A stretch of DNA of 59,694 nt, from contig JAKEHY010000027.1 in the NCBI GenBank assembly GCA_022614805.1, positions 1 through 59,694 of the forward strand. The letters run 5' to 3'. The notes under the pieces were generated by a model, which ran no database searches, had not been told where the DNA came from, and saw only the letters and a program-made list of their open reading frames with translations. Shown here in pieces: positions 17,001-25,959 of this stretch. This stretch comes from Candidatus Zixiibacteriota bacterium (GTDB lineage Bacteria; Zixibacteria; MSB-5A5; DSPP01). A program made the position numbers and the translations under genes. How positions within the stretch are numbered: the first letter of the stretch is position 1; each line of letters starts with the position of its first letter.

Positions 17001-17620
17001 TCCATGGCCCGTTCGAAAATCTCCCGAAACTCCGGATGCTTGTCCTTGGGAACGATGGGGATGGTTGAACCAAGAACCTCCTTTTCATTCCAGCCGAACA
17101 TCCGCTCAGCGGCCGGATTCCACATCGTCACGTTGCGCTGCAAATCGACGGTGACAATGGCCAGAGGCGAGCTTTTAATAAGCGCCCAGAGAGTCTGGTT
17201 GGTTTCCTTGAGCGCCATTTCCGCCTTGTACTTCAAGTGGCGCCCTTCCGCCTGTCGCAACTCCCGCTCCACGGCGGCGGCAAGTCGGGTCATATTGTTT
17301 TTCATTATATAATCGTGCGCCCCGGAGCGCATCGCTTCCACGGCGATGTCTTCGCCGATGCTGCCGGAGACCACGATGAAGGGCAAATCGACTCCAACTT
17401 CCTGGACAATATTCAAAGCGTCCAAAGCTGAAAAACCGGGCATCGTGTAATCCGCCAGAACAACATCCCAGTGGGAACCGCCGAGTGCGCGCCGCATCGC
17501 TTCGGCGGTATCGACCCGCTCATAGGTGGGGTCGTACCCCCCTCGCCGGAGCTCGTTGACCATCAAAAGCGCGTCGTTTTCGGAATCCTCTGCGATTAAA
17601 ACCCGAAGCGGCTTGGCCAT
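14090..17620 (-). CDS. Hybrid sensor kinase: REC-PAS(x5)-HisKA-HATPase-REC
   Basis: The 1176-residue soluble protein starts with a receiver (LADYTMPG with the phospho-acceptor Asp, about residue 53). Five PAS domains follow (about 145-765), most ending in DITERKRAE-like linkers. Next come a HisKA with the phospho-His in GGIAHDFNNLL, a HATPase with GTGLGLATVYGI, and a C-terminal receiver (LLTDVVMPKMGG). There is no membrane segment, so the stimulus is intracellular or arrives through the N-terminal receiver. It is the last gene of a six-gene kinase/regulator operon, starting four bases after the preceding gene. The C-terminus is a charged tail rather than an output domain. It probably passes phosphate within the cluster; ligands of the PAS domains are unknown. 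Confidence 0.92.
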   Translation of the reverse strand: MAKPLRVLIAEDSENDALLMVNELRRGGYDPTYERVDTAEAMRRALGGSHWDVVLADYTMPGFSALDALNIVQEVGVDLPFIVVSGSIGEDIAVEAMRSGAHDYIMKNNMTRLAAAVERELRQAEGRHLKYKAEMALKETNQTLWALIKSSPLAIVTVDLQRNVTMWNPAAERMFGWNEKEVLGSTIPIVPKDKHPEFREIFERAMEGQATTIFETQRKRKDGRLIDVSLTTAALYDSGGGVTGAMAVFADITERKRAEKLAQEVENRNRAILKSAIDGIIVIDHRGLVVEFNPAAEKIFGFKRERVLGREMAELIIPPAQREAHREGLRRLLATGEGKALGQRLEMTARRADGTEFPVEFSIQRIGLSEPPLFTGFVRDISDLKQAEDFLRQSENKFRVLAEATSAGIFIFQGTKMRHVNAAAERIIGYSREELLQIDFWEVIHPDFRELVKGRGLARQKGEAVPQRYEVKILTKNKEERWVDFTAGIIDLEGSPAVLGTVIEITQRKQAEEALRKNEALLAKTQQMAHLGGWVLDLSNMEDINQNELRWTEETFRIFGYQPGEIEVTNDLFFQLVHPEDRPKIREAVSRALAEKKPYSIEHRILRPDGVERLIHEHVDIVFDEKSGRPLRMLGTAQDITERRRGEVALRESEERFRQIADNISEVFWLTDPSKNQMIYVSPGYERMWGRSCDSLYQNPMSWVDVIHPEDRQRVLEAATTKQVKGEFNEEYRIVRPDGSLLWIRDRAYPIRNEKGEVHRIAGIAEDITKEKQLADQLRQVQKMEAVGQMAGGIAHDFNNLLTAIAGYTDFVLERVEPDSPLKADVEEIKKGTVRAAALTRQLLAFSRRQVMQPAVLNLNELINGMEGMLRRLVGENVELATVPAPQLTPIKADPHQLEQVIMNLALNAGDAMPQGGRLTIETANVELDESFVQLHAGAQPGAYALLAVSDTGFGMDAEVQKHLFEPFFTTKEKGKGTGLGLATVYGIVKQSGGYVSVYSEPGRGSSFKIYLPRFVEPHAEKPVKTAPAKTEGGTETILLVEDEEAVRALAAKILRAKKYTVLEAGDGHEAQEVLKKHTGALDLLLTDVVMPKMGGPELAKALRRTRQGLKVLFMTGYTDHSAFREGTLPPGTALLQKPFSPRVLAQKVREVLDGSKSASSSAAEAEKPGKPAVKK

Positions 17621-17624
17621 CAGC

Positions 17625-18776
17625 TCACTCTCTTTTTTCCAACTTCCGCCCGGAGGAAGTTGTGGAGGGAAGGGGCGGTGGTATTTGAACCGGCAAAACG
17701 ATTCGGAAGGCCGTTCCGGCGCCGGCCTCCGACGAAAAATCTATTTTTCCGCCGTGGGCCTCCACGATTTTTTTGCAGATGGAAAGCCCCAGACCGGTTC
17801 CCTTGGCCTTGCCGTGGCTGAAAAAGGGGTCGAAAATTTTGTCTTGAATCTCTTCCGGTATTCCCGGCCCATCGTTCCAAACCTCAATTTCGGCCCCTTG
17901 CGCGCGGACGGCCGCCGAGACCCGGATGGTGCCTCCGCCGGTTAAGACATCTCTGGCGTTTCCGATTAAATTGGTAATCACACGCCATATTCTTTCCTTA
18001 TCCGCCAGCACAAAGGGGGAGGTATTTTCCTCCGTCCGACCGCTGCAGGAAAGCTGGACCCCCATGCTGGTAAAAGACCGCTCGTAGGTTTCCGCCAGAT
18101 CCCGGCAGAGTTCCAAAAGGTTGACCGGCTCCAAAGCGAGCGGTACTTCCCCGCGGGCGAAATCCAATATCTCCTGGCACATTCCCAGCATCCGCTCCAC
18201 CTGCTTTTCAATGACCCCGCTGTATTTTTTCCGTTTATCAGGAGAGGCGAGCCCTTCAGCGTTGAGAAAATCGAGGTTTCCCAAAATCACCTGCATCGGA
18301 TTTTTCAGGTCATGGATGATGGAGGCAGCCACCTGCCCCACCATCTGCAGCCGCTCGGCGGCGCGCAACTTTTCCTCTGCCGCTCGACGGGCCCGGCGTT
18401 CTTCCGCTTCGGAAAGCTCCCGGGCCACCGCAGGAACCAGACGGTGAAGGTTGTTTTTCATTATGTAATCGCTGGCGCCCGCCTTCATACAGGCCACTGC
18501 AACGTCTTCGCCAATGCTGCCGGAGACGATGATGAAGGGGATATCCAGACCGGTTTCCTGCAAGACCGCCAAAGCCGACATTCCATTAAAATGCGGCATC
18601 GTGAAGTCTGAAATGACCAGGTCCCATTTCGATTTTTCCAGGGCGTTCTTCATCGCCTCGGGCCGGTCCACTCGCAAATACAAGGGGTTGTAATCCCCAT
18701 GCCGGAGTTCCCGCACCAAAAGGACGACGTCGTCTTCGACATCGTCAACGATCAGAACTTTGAGTGTTTTGCTCAT
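17625..18776 (-). CDS. Receiver-histidine kinase protein (REC-HisKA-HATPase)
   Basis: The 383 residues comprise an N-terminal receiver very like that of the next gene (ISDFTMPHFNG with the acceptor Asp; FIIVSGSIGED shared), a HisKA with His in SIIHDLKNPMQVILGN, and a HATPase domain with GTGLGLSICKKIVEAHGGKI. A kinase driven by its own receiver suggests it is switched by phosphorylation from another kinase. Its ATG overlaps the stop of the upstream response regulator by four bases (ATGA), and the next kinase starts four bases after its end, indicating tight co-expression. No transmembrane segment is present. Confidence 0.9.
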   Translation of the reverse strand: MSKTLKVLIVDDVEDDVVLLVRELRHGDYNPLYLRVDRPEAMKNALEKSKWDLVISDFTMPHFNGMSALAVLQETGLDIPFIIVSGSIGEDVAVACMKAGASDYIMKNNLHRLVPAVARELSEAEERRARRAAEEKLRAAERLQMVGQVAASIIHDLKNPMQVILGNLDFLNAEGLASPDKRKKYSGVIEKQVERMLGMCQEILDFARGEVPLALEPVNLLELCRDLAETYERSFTSMGVQLSCSGRTEENTSPFVLADKERIWRVITNLIGNARDVLTGGGTIRVSAAVRAQGAEIEVWNDGPGIPEEIQDKIFDPFFSHGKAKGTGLGLSICKKIVEAHGGKIDFSSEAGAGTAFRIVLPVQIPPPLPSTTSSGRKLEKRE

Positions 18777-19240
18777 ACCTTGACTTTGGCGCCCGATGCT
18801 TTTTGCACCGGCGGCGGCTCGTTCAACAGAAGCCAGTAGAGCCCCAGCTGCCGCACCGCTTCGCTGAATTGATTGAAATCGACCGGCTTGCGGATGTAGC
18901 TGTTGGCCCCCAGGCTGTAGCCGGAAATCAGGTCCTGCTCCTCTTTGGAGGAGGTGAGAATGACTATGGGAAGCAGTCTGGTGCGACTGTCGGCCCGCAA
19001 CCGCTGCAACACCTCCAGCCCGTTCACTTTCGGCAGCTTCAAATCCAAAAGAACGATTTGAGGCATAACGCTCGTATTCCGGCCCGTATATTTCCCCTCG
19101 CCGAAAAGATATTCGAGCGCCTCCGCGCCATCCCGGGCCACCACCACTTCGTTCTGAATGTTGTTCTTTTTCAAAGCCCTCATCGTGAGTTCGACATCGT
19201 CCGGGTTATCTTCCACCAGCAGAATGATTTTCTTGTCCAT
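18773..19240 (-). CDS. Single-domain response regulator, Rcp1-like
   Basis: The 155-residue protein is a lone receiver: acidic pocket VEDNPDD, phospho-acceptor in LLDLKLPKVNG, Thr in VILTSS and Lys in YIRKPVDFNQF. The insertion EYLFGEGKYTGR and the last helix (FSEAVRQLGLYWLLLNEPPP) are typical of the Rcp1 group that partners phytochrome-like kinases. It follows the PAS kinase at 19252-21333 after 11 bases. That kinase has the matching HisKA type, so they are likely cognate. It has no output domain and must act by protein contact or phosphotransfer. Confidence 0.9.
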   Translation of the reverse strand: MDKKIILLVEDNPDDVELTMRALKKNNIQNEVVVARDGAEALEYLFGEGKYTGRNTSVMPQIVLLDLKLPKVNGLEVLQRLRADSRTRLLPIVILTSSKEEQDLISGYSLGANSYIRKPVDFNQFSEAVRQLGLYWLLLNEPPPVQKASGAKVKV

Positions 19241-19251
19241 TTTTCCTCCTC

Positions 19252-21333
19252 TTACAAAGTGAAATGAAAAATCGCCCCTTGTTCAACGGTTCCTTCCGCC
19301 CAGACCCGTCCGCCGTGCCGGTGGACGATGCGCTGGACGGTGGCCAGACCGACTCCGGTGCCCGGGAAATCGGACGGGCCGTGCAGCCGTTGGAAAGCGC
19401 CAAAGAGCTTGCCGGCGTAAGCCATATCAAACCCGGCGCCGTCGTCGCGGACGAAAAACACCGTTTTCCCGTCCGGTTCCCGCCGGACGCCGAACTCGAT
19501 GCGGGCGGACGGGTGCTTGGAAGTATATTTCCAAGCGTTACCCAATAAATTTTCCAAGGCCACCCGCAAAAGGCGCGGGTCGCCTTCCCTAACAAGATTA
19601 TCGGCAATTACGAAAGTGACTTTGCGCTCCGGGGCCTGTTTTTGCAACTCGGAAACGATTTCCCTAGCCAGCGCACTCAAATCCACGCGTTCCACCTGCA
19701 TCTCACTGCGGGAGACGCGGGACAAATTCAGCAAATCGTCAATCAACTGGGCCATCCGCAGACAGGCCCCCCGCACCCGGCCCAAGTAATCCTTCCCGGA
19801 CTCGTCCAGCCGGTCGTTGCAATCCTCCAAAAGGGCCTGCGAAAACCCGTCGATGCTCCGCAGGGGGGCCCGCAGGTCGTGGGAAACGGAATAGGAAAAC
19901 GCCTCCAGCTCTTTGTTGGCCGCTTCCAACTGGGCGGCGTGCTGCCGCAGGGCCTCGTTTAACTTATCGATTTCCCGTTCACCCTGTTTCCGCCCGGTGA
20001 TGTCATTGAAATGAATGGCGACTTGCCTTTTCTCCGGGTCTCCAACCCGGAAGGCGTAAACGTCATACCAACGGGAGAGTTGCGCGGCCTCATTTTCAAA
20101 ACGTTTGGGTTCGCCGGTCAGGGCTATTTTGCCGTAGATTTCGAACCAGTGCTCTTCGTGCAGGGGGGCGATCTCGCGCATTCTTCGGCCCGGCGCGTTT
20201 TGAATCCCCGTCTGTTTTTCAAATGCCGAATTGACTTCCAGAAAGCGGTAATCAACCGGCTTGTTGCTTCCGTCGAACAGCACTTCGATGGTGCAAATGC
20301 CCACGTCCAGGGAGTCGAATAGCGTGCGGTATTTTTCTTCCGACTTGCGCAACGCTTCCTCCGCCCGCTTGCGTTCGGTGATGTCGCGGATGATGCCGCT
20401 AAAAAAGATTTCGTTCTTTGTTTTCCAACTGGTCAAGGACAGCTCCAGGGGGAACTCGCTGCCGTCCTTTCTTATTCCGTGCAGTTCCACGGTCTTCCCG
20501 ACGACCCGGGCTTCTCCTGTTTGCAGAAAACGCCGCAACCCTTTTCGATGGGTATCCTGGTAACGCTCCGGCATTAAAACTGTAAGGGGCTGTCCTAACA
20601 CTTCTTCCGCCATATAGCCGAAAATCCCCTGCGCGCCCCTATTCCAGACGATAATGGTTCCCTCCTGATTGGCCATCACGATGGCATCGTGAGCCGTTTC
20701 GGTAACCGACCGGAACCGCTCCTCACTCGTGCGCAGGGTCTCCTCCGAGCGCTTGAGCTCGGCGTTGGCCTCCTTCAGCTGCCGGCTGGCCTCGGCGACC
20801 TGCCGGGTGCGAAGCAAGACCTCCGATTCCATTTCCTCCACTTTCCCCTGGATTTCTTCGGTGAGCCGCTGCTGCCGGGCGCCCGCCTGCTTCAGTCGCA
20901 CAAACTCGGTAACGTCCTCGACCCGATGGATGATGTAGGCCAGTTCCCCTTTTGAATCGAAAACGGGGGAGTTGACCGGGCTCCAAAACCGCTCTTCAAA
21001 ACCGCCCCCGTCCGCTTCAGGACGCCGGATGTCGTATTTCTGTACCGGCATGGCATCCGCCACCCGGTCCCGTTTTACACGCTCCAGCGAGGCGCGCAGA
21101 TTGCGAACCCCCTCCGTTGCCGGGTCATCCGGATTGTCCGGAAAAACATCAAATATCCCGCGTCCCAGAATCTCTTCCCGTCTGGTCATCGTGGCCCGGG
21201 CGTAGGCCTCGCTCACCGCCACGATGGTCAGCTTTGGGGTCAACACTAAATACAGGTCGGGGGCTGCTTCAAATAGCGCCCTGAAATCCGGCGCTGCCGG
21301 CGCGCTTTTGCGGCTGCCCTTTTTTGTTTTCAC
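19252..21333 (-). CDS. PAS(x3) sensor histidine kinase, phytochrome-type HisKA
   Basis: Translation most likely starts at GTG 21333, which overlaps the stop of the upstream receiver gene as GTGA. The frame continues open to 21825, but that part is only the out-of-frame shadow of the receiver gene. The 693-residue product has three PAS domains (about 15-145, 190-315 and 320-440), a coiled-coil linker and a HisKA (His in [20 protein letters not shown]). The HATPase follows with the N box [11 protein letters not shown] and G box [18 protein letters not shown]. This HisKA type is shared with cyanobacterial phytochromes and pairs with Rcp1-like regulators such as the next gene. There are no membrane segments. 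The stimulus is not identifiable. Confidence 0.88.
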   Translation of the reverse strand: MKTKKGSRKSAPAAPDFRALFEAAPDLYLVLTPKLTIVAVSEAYARATMTRREEILGRGIFDVFPDNPDDPATEGVRNLRASLERVKRDRVADAMPVQKYDIRRPEADGGGFEERFWSPVNSPVFDSKGELAYIIHRVEDVTEFVRLKQAGARQQRLTEEIQGKVEEMESEVLLRTRQVAEASRQLKEANAELKRSEETLRTSEERFRSVTETAHDAIVMANQEGTIIVWNRGAQGIFGYMAEEVLGQPLTVLMPERYQDTHRKGLRRFLQTGEARVVGKTVELHGIRKDGSEFPLELSLTSWKTKNEIFFSGIIRDITERKRAEEALRKSEEKYRTLFDSLDVGICTIEVLFDGSNKPVDYRFLEVNSAFEKQTGIQNAPGRRMREIAPLHEEHWFEIYGKIALTGEPKRFENEAAQLSRWYDVYAFRVGDPEKRQVAIHFNDITGRKQGEREIDKLNEALRQHAAQLEAANKELEAFSYSVSHDLRAPLRSIDGFSQALLEDCNDRLDESGKDYLGRVRGACLRMAQLIDDLLNLSRVSRSEMQVERVDLSALAREIVSELQKQAPERKVTFVIADNLVREGDPRLLRVALENLLGNAWKYTSKHPSARIEFGVRREPDGKTVFFVRDDGAGFDMAYAGKLFGAFQRLHGPSDFPGTGVGLATVQRIVHRHGGRVWAEGTVEQGAIFHFTL

Positions 21334-21890
21334 CTTTTCTTTTCCACAAGCTGCGCCTTTTGTTTCTCGGCGCACTCCGGGCAGATGGAGTGGCTGAAGT
21401 CCACCTCCGCGTGGGTCTGCAAGTACTCTTCCGCCGTCTGCCAGAGCTGCCGGTCGTTCCGAATTTTTCGGCACCAGGCGCAAATCGGCAGAAAGGTTCG
21501 CAAGGTCTCCACATCGGCGTGCAGGGAGAGAATGCGTTCCGCCACCTTCAGGCGGATCTTCAGCTCGTCGGCGTCGAACGGCTTGGTCAAATAATCGTCC
21601 GCCCCCGATTCCATCCCTTCCATAAAGTTCTCCTTGCCGGTCTTGGCGGTGAGCAGGATGATGTAGGTGTAATCGGAGCGCTCCAAGGACCGAATTTTCC
21701 GGCACAACTCCGGCCCGTCCATCTCCGGCATCATCCAGTCCGAAATCACCACCCGGAACTCCCCCGCCTGGTACAGGCCCCAGGCCGCCTTCCCACTTTC
21801 GCAGGAGGTGACCGAATGCCCCCATCCCTGCAAGGCTTTTTCCAAAATCAGGCGCGAAACCGCGTCGTCTTCCGCCACCAAAATTTTCAT
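21330..21890 (-). CDS. Response regulator with C-terminal two-CxxC (zinc-ribbon-like) domain
   Basis: Residues 1-120 are a receiver: VAEDDAVS acidic pocket, acceptor Asp in [12 protein letters not shown], Lys in [10 protein letters not shown]. The last 60 residues hold [15 protein letters not shown]...EEYLQTH...[12 protein letters not shown], with two CxxC pairs. This small module is seen at the C-terminus of other bacterial regulators and kinases and probably binds a metal; its output is unknown. It overlaps the upstream hybrid kinase by four bases (ATGA) and the downstream kinase by four bases (GTGA), so all three are translationally coupled. Confidence 0.88.
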   Translation of the reverse strand: MKILVAEDDAVSRLILEKALQGWGHSVTSCESGKAAWGLYQAGEFRVVISDWMMPEMDGPELCRKIRSLERSDYTYIILLTAKTGKENFMEGMESGADDYLTKPFDADELKIRLKVAERILSLHADVETLRTFLPICAWCRKIRNDRQLWQTAEEYLQTHAEVDFSHSICPECAEKQKAQLVEKKR

Positions 21891-24800
21891 ATCGGCTTCA
21901 CTTTTCTCTCCACCAAAGAGCCGCGTACCCGCTCAAACTCTTTTATCATTTGCTTCGCCAGTTCTCGGCAGCGCGAAAGCGCCTTTTCCCCCGCCTGTTC
22001 CTCCAGTCCCGCCGCGAGACGGGAAAGCCCGGCCGCTCCAAAGTTGGCCGCCGCCCCCTTGATGGAATGCGCCTCCCGTCCAATCCGCTCAAAATTTTTC
22101 GCCCGCAGCGATTCGTTCACCCGCCCCAGGCGGGCCTCGCCGTCGGCCAGAAAAACTTCGGTCAATTGCCGACGGAACGCTGCATCACCCCCCGAGGACT
22201 GCTCCAGCCGGGCCCAATCCACCGGCGGCGCCGCCCCGCTTTCCCCTTTTTCGGAAACCGGTGACAAAGGCCGTCGGGCCATCCAGCGCTCCACCACCTC
22301 CCTCAATTCCAAAGGTTCAATCGGCTTGGAAACGTAGTCGTTCATTCCCGCTTTGAGGCACTTTTCCTTATCGCCGGAGAGGGCATGCGCCGTCATCGCG
22401 ATAACGGGAATTCTCGATTTCGCTCCCGTCATTTTGCGGATTTCCCTCGTCGCCTCCATTCCGTCCATTTCCGGCATTTGCACGTCCATCAAAATCAAAT
22501 CAAAATCCCGCACGGAAAAAACTTCCAAGGCCTCCCGACCGTCCTTGACGCACACGACCGAGTAGCCCGCCCGGGAAAGCACCGCCTCCGCCACCGCCCG
22601 GTTAACCTGATTGTCCTCGGCCACCAGAATCGAACCGCCCCGCTTGGCCTCTTCCAGCCAGTGGCGCGTGATTAACGGCTGCTCTTTCTCTCTTCCTTTC
22701 GAGCGGCTCAATACGGCCGATATCGCCTCCAAAAGCTGGGATTGCTTGACCGGTTTATGCAAATAGGCGGCAAAGCCGGCCTGTTTGGCCCGGAGGGCGT
22801 CCCCGCGCGTTCCCACCGAAGTCAGCAAAACGAGGAACGTCGGTTCGAGAGCCGGATGGGATTTTATTTTTTTCGCCAGCTCTTCCCCGTTTTCCTCCGG
22901 CATCTGAAAGTCGATGATGGCGGCCCGGATGGGGTCTCCCAAAGTCAACTGTTTTTGCAAAACCTTCATCCCCTCCGCCGACCTCCCGGCCGAAAACGCC
23001 CGGCAGCCGAACGACTCCACCATCCGGCAGAGAATGTCCCGGTTCACGCTGTTGTCATCGACCACCAGAATGGCGGCGCTTCGAATGTCCGCGCTTGCGA
23101 GCCGGGGCCGCGCCGTCAGATTTTTGGAAAGGGTGACTTCAAACCAGAACTCGCTCCCCTGGCCGGGCTCGCTCTGAAATCCGATTATCCCCCCCATCAA
23201 TTCCACCAGCTGCCTGGAGATGGCCAGCCCCAAACCGGTCCCGCCGAAGCGCCGGGTGGAGGAACCGTCCACCTGGGTGAAACTCTGGAAAAGCAGATGG
23301 TGCTTGTCGGGCGGAATGCCGATGCCGGTGTCTTTTACCGAAAAGCGGATGCGGGCATTTTTTTCATCTTCAGCCAGCAAACTGGCGCGGATGACAATTT
23401 CCCCCTTCTCCGTGAACTTGACGGCATTCCCGGTCAGGTTAATCAACACCTGCCGCAGCCGGGTCGGGTCACCCTTCAGGGCTAAAGGAACGCCAAACTC
23501 CACCAGGCAGGCCAACTCCAGCCCTTTCTGCTCCGCTTTGGGGGCCAAAAGCGAGGCCGTGTCCTCCACCACCGTACGAAGGTCAAATTCGATGGACTCA
23601 AGGGAAAGTTTCCCGGCTTCGATTTTGGAGAAATCCAGAATGTCGTTGATAATGCCCAAGAGCGTCTCGGCCGAACTTTTGGCCCCCCGAACGAACTCGG
23701 CCATCTCCCCCTCGTCCGCAAAGGCGCGGCTGGAAAGAAGCCCCAGATAGCCCAAAACTCCGTTCATCGGCGTGCGTATTTCATGGCTCATATTTGCCAA
23801 AAACTGGCTTTTCAAATTGGCCTGCTCCAGGGCGGCATCCCGGGCGCAAGCCAATTCTTCCACCGCCCGCTTCCGTTCGGTAACGTCCTGAATGAGCGAC
23901 ACCCCGTACAGCGGTTTTCCTTCCGTGTCGTAAAGCCAGGCGGCCGAAACGTGACCCCACACCACCTGACCGTCTTTTCGGACGTATCTCATTTCGAGCT
24001 CTATGGCCGGGCGTTTTCCCGCGTTGATTTCCCGAAGAACGGAATGGGTTTTCTCGAAATCGTCCAGATGGGTGACGTCCAACACCGCCATCCCTAAAAG
24101 CTCCCTTTCAGAGTATCCCAGCCATCGGCAAAAGGCCGGATTGACCTGCAAATACCGCCCGTCCGACGTAATCGTCACCATCCCAGCCGAAGCGTTCTCG
24201 AAAATGGAGCGGAATCGCTCCTCGCTTTGCAAAAGCGCCTCTTCTGTCCGCTTGCGCTCCAGCTCGGCGGCGGCGCGGACGGCGAAGATGTTTAGTATCG
24301 AGCGCATGTCGAACTCATCCGGCAGGGGCTCGTGATGCAAAACTGCCAAAATGCCGAGCGGTTTGCCGGCCGAGTCAAACAAGGGCGTGCCCAAATAGCT
24401 TTCCGCTCCCATCTTCTTCAGAATAAGGTCGTCGGGAAACTGTTGCTGAATTCCGCTGGCATACAAACACATGCTTTGCCCCACCACGTTTTCGCAGGGC
24501 GTCCCGGCCAGCTCGTATTCAAAATTTTCGTTGAATCCTTCGCCCGACCAAACCGCGATGGTCTGTACCCGTTCCAGCTTCTCGTCCGCTATCTCCCCTA
24601 CGAGCGCATACTTCACCCCCAAAGCCGTGGCCAAATGCCGCACCAGCGAGCGGAAAAAGTTGACCCCGGTGGAAGAAGAAATCCCCACGGCAATCGCCCG
24701 CAGGGCCTTTTCCACCCGTTTTTGTTCGGAAACGTCCACCATACTCCCGACCATTCGGACCACTTGACCGGAGCCGTCCTGCACCACCCGGCCTTTGTCC

Positions 24801-25870
24801 CAAACATCTACGTAATGGCCGTCTTTGTGCCGGAAACGGTATTCGGCTATAAAGTCTTTTCCGACGGTCAAGTTTTCTTTCAGTTGAAGCTGGATGCGGG
24901 TTAAATCGGAGGGATGCAGCCGTTCTTCCCACCATTTATGAGCGGGTTCCACTTCCTCCAACGGATAACCAAAAACGGCTGTTATGTTTTCCGTCCAAAC
25001 GATGCTGTTTTTCTCTATGTCCCGATCGTAAATCACCCCGCTGGTGGCCGAAGCGGCGAGGTGGAAACGCTCGTTCGACTGCCGCAACGCCTCCTCGGTC
25101 GCCTTCACTTCCGCCAGCGTTCGAGACAGGGATTCGGAGACTCCCCGTTCCCGTTTCTGGCCGATGCGCACCCGCATCAAAAGCCAGACCGCCAAAAGAC
25201 CGATTGAAAAAGATATGCCGGCGAGCAAATACAGGTTTTTGAAAAGCCCGGTTTGGGCTTCTATCAGCTTGGCCCGTTCCTGATGGTGTTTTCTCTCGAT
25301 TTTTCGCAGAATTTCAAGAGCGCCGGAAAAATGCTGACCCATTCTGGCCATGGAAGAGCCGGCCAAAGTTTCCATTTCCCGGACTTTCTTCTCCCCCGCC
25401 CCGGCGCGCCGCAGCCGTTCCCTCATTTCGGCTGCGTCCAGAGTTCGCTCCGCTTCGGCCAAAAGCCGCACCACGATGCTGTCCAGTCGGCTCACGGTGA
25501 GGGTCATGGGGGCGTCCATCGATAAAGCGGCCACAAATTCCGAGCGGATGTTTTGAAAATGCTGGCGATAGACCGTAAGGAGTTTGCGCTGTTTGGAAAC
25601 CTGGTAGCTTTCCAAAACGTCGTGAGCGGGGCGGTCCAAATTCCGAAGCGCATCCAGCAGCCGGTCTTCCATTTGAAGCGCTTGGTTCAGATTCTCCCGA
25701 GCGGAATGGATGTCCAGACCGGCGCTGACCACGTCAATGGCCCAAATCCCGAAGATTAAAACGGCCAAAGCGGAAAAAACCACCAGCCACCCTTTCCGGC
25801 TTTCGGGGGGCAGGGGCTGCTGATAACCGGAAATCAGATAGGTATAGCCGTAATCTTTCTCTAATGGCAT
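21887..25870 (-). CDS. Membrane hybrid sensor kinase with full phosphorelay (PAS-GAF-PAS-HisKA-HATPase-REC-REC-HPt)
   Basis: The 1327-residue protein starts with a membrane segment ([21 protein letters not shown], about 28-48). A helical periplasmic region follows, then a second segment ([20 protein letters not shown], about 213-232). The cytoplasmic part has PAS (about 260-385), GAF (about 395-545), PAS (about 555-680) and HisKA with His in [18 protein letters not shown]. Then come a HATPase ([18 protein letters not shown]), two receivers ([11 protein letters not shown] and [13 protein letters not shown]) and a C-terminal HPt with [13 protein letters not shown]. Every step of a His-Asp-His relay is on one chain, but the final acceptor is not; the adjoining receiver genes are candidates. 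It is the first gene of the kinase operon. Confidence 0.93.
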   Translation of the reverse strand: MPLEKDYGYTYLISGYQQPLPPESRKGWLVVFSALAVLIFGIWAIDVVSAGLDIHSARENLNQALQMEDRLLDALRNLDRPAHDVLESYQVSKQRKLLTVYRQHFQNIRSEFVAALSMDAPMTLTVSRLDSIVVRLLAEAERTLDAAEMRERLRRAGAGEKKVREMETLAGSSMARMGQHFSGALEILRKIERKHHQERAKLIEAQTGLFKNLYLLAGISFSIGLLAVWLLMRVRIGQKRERGVSESLSRTLAEVKATEEALRQSNERFHLAASATSGVIYDRDIEKNSIVWTENITAVFGYPLEEVEPAHKWWEERLHPSDLTRIQLQLKENLTVGKDFIAEYRFRHKDGHYVDVWDKGRVVQDGSGQVVRMVGSMVDVSEQKRVEKALRAIAVGISSSTGVNFFRSLVRHLATALGVKYALVGEIADEKLERVQTIAVWSGEGFNENFEYELAGTPCENVVGQSMCLYASGIQQQFPDDLILKKMGAESYLGTPLFDSAGKPLGILAVLHHEPLPDEFDMRSILNIFAVRAAAELERKRTEEALLQSEERFRSIFENASAGMVTITSDGRYLQVNPAFCRWLGYSERELLGMAVLDVTHLDDFEKTHSVLREINAGKRPAIELEMRYVRKDGQVVWGHVSAAWLYDTEGKPLYGVSLIQDVTERKRAVEELACARDAALEQANLKSQFLANMSHEIRTPMNGVLGYLGLLSSRAFADEGEMAEFVRGAKSSAETLLGIINDILDFSKIEAGKLSLESIEFDLRTVVEDTASLLAPKAEQKGLELACLVEFGVPLALKGDPTRLRQVLINLTGNAVKFTEKGEIVIRASLLAEDEKNARIRFSVKDTGIGIPPDKHHLLFQSFTQVDGSSTRRFGGTGLGLAISRQLVELMGGIIGFQSEPGQGSEFWFEVTLSKNLTARPRLASADIRSAAILVVDDNSVNRDILCRMVESFGCRAFSAGRSAEGMKVLQKQLTLGDPIRAAIIDFQMPEENGEELAKKIKSHPALEPTFLVLLTSVGTRGDALRAKQAGFAAYLHKPVKQSQLLEAISAVLSRSKGREKEQPLITRHWLEEAKRGGSILVAEDNQVNRAVAEAVLSRAGYSVVCVKDGREALEVFSVRDFDLILMDVQMPEMDGMEATREIRKMTGAKSRIPVIAMTAHALSGDKEKCLKAGMNDYVSKPIEPLELREVVERWMARRPLSPVSEKGESGAAPPVDWARLEQSSGGDAAFRRQLTEVFLADGEARLGRVNESLRAKNFERIGREAHSIKGAAANFGAAGLSRLAAGLEEQAGEKALSRCRELAKQMIKEFERVRGSLVERKVKPI

Positions 25871-25959
25871 CCCTTATATTCTTCGGCAAACAAACGGGAA
25901 TAATAAGCCGGACAAAGGGTTATCTTCAGAGTCTCTCTCTGCGACCCCGAACAAATCAG

